Below, one piece after another: positions 52,688 to 57,138 of a stretch of 57,138 bases of DNA. This DNA is from Diphasiastrum complanatum (Eukaryota; Streptophyta; Lycopodiopsida; Lycopodiales; Lycopodiaceae), in contig MU833376.1 of the NCBI GenBank assembly GCA_029204225.1, positions 1 to 57,138 on the forward strand, in the 5' to 3' direction. Positions within the stretch are counted from its first letter, which is position 1; each line of letters starts with the position of its first letter. The notes below the pieces were generated by a model. It ran no database searches, was not told the DNA's origin, and was given only the letters and a program-made list of their open reading frames with translations. Both the position numbers and the translations under genes were made by a program.

Positions 52688-53749
52688 CCTTTTGGATGAT
52701 CCAACATACCAATGGAATGGTCCCTACTCCACTTATCTTACATTTTTGACTACTTGCAGTATAGATTGATCTATGTACATCATTGTAAGAAAGTAAAGTG
52801 GACAAAATGTCCTTTTGATATGTCATGTGGGAGCTAGCCCCACTATCAATCCACCAAGAATCATTGGTGTTGCTCTTAGATGATGGAGGTTTACTGGAAA
52901 CCATCAAAGATGACTCTTCTTCACCTCCTCCTCCTGATGTGCAATGTTGCTTTGTTTGCTCTCTTGTGTGTTCTTCTTCTTGAGATGTTCTGATGCAAAA
53001 TGTCCTTTCTTTCCATAGAAAAAACATTTGTCCTTGATCTTGACCTTTGAGCTTGAAGCATCATCTTCTTCCTTGGCCTCCTTGAAGTGCTTCTTCTTGC
53101 CATTGGTCTTCTTCTTGCCTTTGAATGCGAAATTTGCTTTCTCATCACCATCCTGCAGAGACATAGAATTCATTTTTGCATTGGTGTGCATGCTACACTC
53201 TTCAACCACTAATACATTGTGAAATTTTTCTATAGTGGGCAAAGTGTCTTGGATTGCAAAGCTTTGGACCAAATTAGAAAAGCCACTCCCTAGACCATTA
53301 AGGACAATCTGAACAAGCTCTCTATCTTGAATCTTCTCTCCAATGGAAGCTAAATCCCTATTTAGAGATTTGATTCTAAGCACATAATCTTGTGCGCTCT
53401 CATCACTCCTCTTCATGCTTTGCAGAATCTGATTCCTAAGCATGAGAACCCTCGAAGTGTTACTAGACTCATAGATTGATTTTAAAGATTCCCAAGCCTC
53501 TTTAGCACTTTTACATGATGATACTTCCTTCAGAAGATCATTTCTCACATTCATCTTCACACAATGAAGTGCTAGCCTAAATCTCTTCTTGTATGTCACT
53601 AACACCTAGAGATTCATCTTCATCATCAATTAGAAACTCATAAAGGTCCTGGAGCACCATGAGTGATCCATCATCACTTTCCAAATAGCATAATTGGTAT
53701 AATTTAATCTCTCACTAGCTTCTAGAAGGTATGCTCCAACTGATCCCAT
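52677..53749 (-). pseudogene. Gag and protease of the outer Copia element
   Basis: The ATG at 53749 gives MGSVGAYLLEASERLNYTNY, then a frameshift and stop within about 40 codons. The gag domain resumes at 53605 (LALHCVKMNVRNDLLKEVSS). The zinc knuckle reads CFFYGKKGHFASEH, with two of the metal-binding Cys replaced. After another frameshift near 52950 the protease motif WWIDSGASSHMTYQ is intact. It resembles the gag at 1-134. Confidence 0.83.
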
Positions 53750-54284
53750 CTTACCAGTGAAATTCTACACACAAGATATAGACTTGATTGAACTTGAAAC
53801 TCACAAAGGTTTCTAGCTTGCAGTTTTCCACTCAACTTTTTGATTTCTAATCCAACAGATGGACTTGTAATCACAATTCTATCACTCCCTCCTTATCTCT
53901 CTCTATCACTTTGATGTACTTTCAAGACCTGTTTTTCACTTTAAGAGGGCTTGAATTCAGCCTAGATTAATTATTTATCATGAATCAAATCCAAAACTAA
54001 TTAATGGCAAGTGATCTTGGTAGCTTATTTGAGGATTTGCACCAAAAATTACATCAAACTCACTCCAGATGAAATTATAGTGATCCAATGAATATAGGGG
54101 TTTAAATGCTGGTTCAGAGTTGCCCACATGTGTGAACAATATGGATTTCGATCCAAAAAAATTTTGGGATCAAATCCGCTCACCAAAACTTGGATACCAG
54201 TTCGCCCTTCCAATACTAGCTTTTTGCACCAAAAACCTAATAAAACTGGATTAGTCTTAAACACTGATCAATAGCCTTGTACTT

Positions 54285-54297
54285 GGCTCTGATACCA
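54285..54297 (-). other. Primer-binding site of the outer Copia element
   Basis: Minus-strand TGGTATCAGAGCC abuts the LTR at 54298. The leader to the gag ATG (53750-54284) contains a CACATGTGTGAA variant near 54123 and no gene. Confidence 0.88.
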
Positions 54298-54474
54298 TGT
54301 TGAAAGTACAGTACTAAGGACCATAAATGGATCTTTGAATGATCCACAAGGTTGATTATGTGCTTGATTAACGATCTATCAAATACTAGTCAACAAATCA
54401 AGATCTAGTTTAGCAGCTTGATAGAAAACAAGTAGAGACAATCGAAGCATTGATCAAAAACTTAATCCTTAGTT
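54298..54474 (-). repeat. 5' LTR of the outer Copia element, truncated to 177 bp
   Basis: It matches the first part of 42516-43195 (TGTTGAAAGTA..., with a small indel near 54340) up to CCTTAGTT and then breaks exactly where the palindrome should begin. The sequence after the break is unrelated. Confidence 0.85.
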
Positions 54475-55079
54475 AGGGAGGGTGACAATTGGAAATCTTG
54501 GGGGTTGATGGCGATGGGGGGAGTGGAAACTGAAGAGTCGAGGGATGTGGGAGGGATGGACGAGGCGATAGTGATGGAAGGTGGGGGTGAAGCAAGGACG
54601 GTTGTGGAAGGTGGAGGGATGGGGCCGATAGATGTAAGAGGAGGCATGGTAGTGGGTGGAGGAATAGATGCGAAAGATGTTGGATTTATCTCATTTACTC
54701 TCCTAAATCCCATGTTAATCTACTTCCATTCATATTGTTGTAGTTTTACATACATTGTCACACAATCTGCAAAAATAATCTATTATTGAAGACAAGCAAG
54801 AGAATGGCACCTGACTTGTCAGAGTTGGCCGAGTTATCGGGGAGTCCAACTTGTCGACTTAACTGACATATCGGAGAAACTAGACTTTTTTGACATATCA
54901 ACTTCTCGACTACTCCAACTTAACTGGCCATGACAGTGACTAGCTCGACTCTGAATAGTCGAAGCCTTCTCATGCTCACTCTCTGTACTATATGCAATGA
55001 CTTGGACAACAACAATAGTAGCCACGATCTCCTCCAGATGGCACAATGGCTCCACGCCATCTTCTTTGTACACTCATCT
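54475..55079. other. Unassigned sequence with a Pro/Ser-rich minus-strand frame
   Basis: From 54475 to about 54715 the minus strand encodes a Pro/Ser/Thr-rich frame (PPPTTMPPLTSIGPIPPPST-like), purine-biased on the plus strand and richer in G than its surroundings. It could be a low-complexity part of a gene or a transposon tail. I recognise no family. 54716-55079 shows nothing. Confidence 0.3.
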
Positions 55080-55420
55080 GCACAACTGTAAAGTTGTATA
55101 TAGATGACTACTGTAATCTAATTAGTAAGTCCTTAATGAGACAAACACTATAGATGCTTTTATTCATCGATTCTTTTTTCAAACTGATTATCAGTAATAA
55201 GCTCATAGCTTTTACAGGGCGGAGCTAGCTTCTTGAGCACTCAGTTTCACCCGCTATTGTCTTGTGCTCATAGAATCAATCTGACTTGTATTTCTATACA
55301 TAAATCTGAATCAATCATTGTCTTTTATTGTGTTCAGAGTTTTTGTCAACATTGTATGTTTAAGCTATTTTGTCTTCTTGTATGACATTCTTATTGCTTT
55401 GTCAGATTGTCTACTCTTCC
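55080..55420 (+). repeat. Possible LTR3-related fragment
   Basis: Phrases such as CCGCTATTGTCTTG, AATCAATC, TTATTGTGTTCAG and a TATATAG near the start occur in the same order as in the reverse complement of the LTR3 copy at 21400-21860. The match is weak and the edges are guesses. Confidence 0.35.
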
Positions 55421-57138
55421 TCTTCCGCAAATAACTATGCAATTAAGCTCTATTTTAATCTTGTGTTTGCCTACTGTTGTAGTAGTGCATGCACAAAAGT
55501 TTCTAAACATCAAGTGAATCTAGATAAGGTAAAGACAAATTTTATATAGCGTTCGACACCATTGTATATTGTATAATAGTCTCTTGTTTATTTTCAAGTA
55601 TACGAAATATATCAAACTAAGGGGGATAGTTTGAGGCTATGCGAATATGGCATGAGGAAAAATGGATCCTACCTGAACAATTCGAGAGAGAGGCTTTGAA
55701 TTAACCCAGCCTCTAACACAAGCTATAAATCCTTATGTGCAAAGCTTTGAGTGGGACCCTCTGAAATATGAGATATGGATAGATTCAAGGCAGATGTGAG
55801 AGTGGAATGGAAATGATGACCTAGTGTTCCTGGCCTTCCTATGGACTCACCAAATAATCCACTACATACTTGTCAATTGCGAATACGACACCCCATTCCA
55901 TTCCCATTATAGCCTAGATAGTCCTTTCATGTATGTTAACAGATGACTGGGTCCTAGAAGATGTCGTTACAGCTATATCACCCCATCGTAAAGTTTATTT
56001 GTACTTTGCACCACCACAACGTAATATGCATAGGAGATACGTTCACAGATAACCAACTTATTTCGGGGGTTCGACTGGGGGAGATCTCTAACGTGGAAAC
56101 GACTCCACTTGTCATCTCATATAGTTTCAACCTCCCCCTAGAAAAAATATTGTACATTTAAGACTGTATATAAATGAAAATTGTTTCAGATGTCAGAACG
56201 TATACCTTAATGGTTGATGGAGCCTGTAGGCATGTTAGTAGGGAGGCCGCCATTAGAGCATGTCCTAAAAGACCCAAACGGTGAAGAATTAGCCAATAGG
56301 GAGGTATACCTGGGAACCCATTTCACTAACAACACCACGGAACACAAAAGTGCAATACTGGATTTACATATGGTTGCAATCATAATCATCATTATTTTCA
56401 ATTTGTTAGCATGTTATGATGAGTGGATGATGGTTAGCATGCATTAGTATTGGCGTATTAGTATTAGTTTGTATTTTTTGGTCATGTAGTGTTAGATTTT
56501 TCGTTAGTTTAGACTATTTTGATTGAGATTGTTGGATTGACTAGTTGTAATCACTGGTGATTGATGAGTAGAGTGACAATGAATCATTTCTAGGATTCTC
56601 TTGAAAACCATAAAATCATTAAAAAAGATGTTGAGTTTCTGCAATTTGAAAGTGAAAGAGTGCCAATGTTGCCATCAAAGGCAATAACCTCTCACTCCTT
56701 TGGAAATTAGTCATTTGGAAGTGCGTTAGTTTCTCTCAAGCATCTAATGGTTGTGCAAAAATGCATGTCATTTTCAATGATGTTCACTCTGGGTCTACCT
56801 TTTATCCTTGAAAAACATGGTGTTTGAAAACTTTTGTCAAATACAACACTCTTGTATGTATCGATCAATCTTCGCCAAGAATTGGTTCTAGTGTTTTGTA
56901 GGTAGAGTATATCAAATCTCACTCTGCATTCAATAGCTAACATAAATTTCAATTTCTTGAGTCTCACTTTGCATTCAATAGTTATATAGAATGTCAATCA
57001 ATTATCTATTTGTTTACCTCTCTAGAGGGCATATCTACCAAAAAAAAGTAAAAACAACATGAAAAAGTTGAAAATCAACTCATATTGTGTTTGCACCTAA
57101 TTAAAAGTAGTAGTTCTTGAGACATTATTTTAATGAAT
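55421..57138. other. No feature recognised at the right end
   Basis: A/T-rich sequence without a convincing coding region, LTR terminus, primer-binding site or repeat on either strand. Confidence 0.4.

Larger units (their letters stand above)
42516..54474 (-). mobile_element. Ty1/Copia element, decayed, with two later insertions
   Basis: 3' LTR at 42516-43195 and 5' LTR remnant at 54298-54474, with primer-binding site at 54285-54297 and gag ATG at 53749. The interior is interrupted by another complete Copia element (44348-50482) and a solo LTR (51059-51891). Removing both restores the domain order gag, protease, integrase, reverse transcriptase, RNase H. The left flank is AATAG; the right flank cannot be compared because the 5' LTR is cut after 177 bp. 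Confidence 0.82.

Noticed and set aside
54505-54789. Plus-strand Gly/Met-rich frame as a gene
   Set aside because: It is the mirror of a low-complexity Pro/Ser-rich minus-strand stretch. Neither frame has a recognised domain or upstream signal.
55961-56447. Short frames near the right end as host genes
   Set aside because: They are under 80 codons, overlap on both strands, and show no splice borders or family motifs.

Overview
The window reads as nuclear DNA of a land plant with a large, repeat-rich genome. The only well-supported host gene is a five-exon plant LysM protein with a predicted GPI anchor, of the LYM/CEBiP type. Nearly everything else is LTR retrotransposon sequence: Ty1/Copia (Pseudoviridae-type) and Ty3/Gypsy (Metaviridae-type) elements, nested in each other. 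No bacterial features, tRNA, rRNA or CRISPR array were seen. I cannot name the species from the sequence.

Layout. 1-1427 is the 5' end of a minus-strand Copia element that continues past the left edge. It sits in the 3' LTR of a decayed minus-strand Copia element (1428-4712). A decayed Gypsy integrase follows (4713-5970). 5971-8381 is non-coding and holds three separate short tandem duplications. The LysM gene is at 8382-11228. After a Copia remnant (about 12240-13100) comes a large composite at 13435-19741, bounded by the 5-bp duplication GTGGC. It is a non-autonomous LTR element (called LTR1/LARD here) whose 5' LTR was invaded by a minus-strand Gypsy element (LTR2 family, with gag and protease remains). 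A Copia integrase remnant and an LTR3 fragment follow. 21941-35435 is a cluster of LTR1 copies in alternating orientation, including a second LARD element.

Inside that cluster, at 28407-34269, lies an apparently intact Copia element: 654-bp LTRs with no difference I could see, the 5-bp duplication CATAC, a perfect primer-binding site, and one open frame of 1316 codons containing gag, protease, integrase, reverse transcriptase and RNase H. It looks very young and may be mobile. 35672-36564 is a solo LTR2 with the duplication AAGAG. 37477-40231 is a multi-exon relic on the minus strand whose last exon looks like motif I of a beta-class DNA methyltransferase. A possible MULE/FLYWCH-type zinc-finger fragment lies beside it.

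42516-54474 is a minus-strand Copia element carrying two later insertions: a nearly full-length minus-strand Copia element of another family (44348-50482, 682-bp LTRs, duplication TTACA) and an 833-bp solo LTR (51059-51891, duplication AAAAT). The last 2.7 kb has little that I recognise.

Two patterns are not explained by ordinary annotation. First, LTRs of several different Copia families share a palindrome built on CACACGTGTG. Second, the leader of the LARD family, just after its primer-binding site, carries five spaced modules of the form GTGCTGCC...GTAAGCAC that can fold as small hairpins and are kept in two separate insertions.
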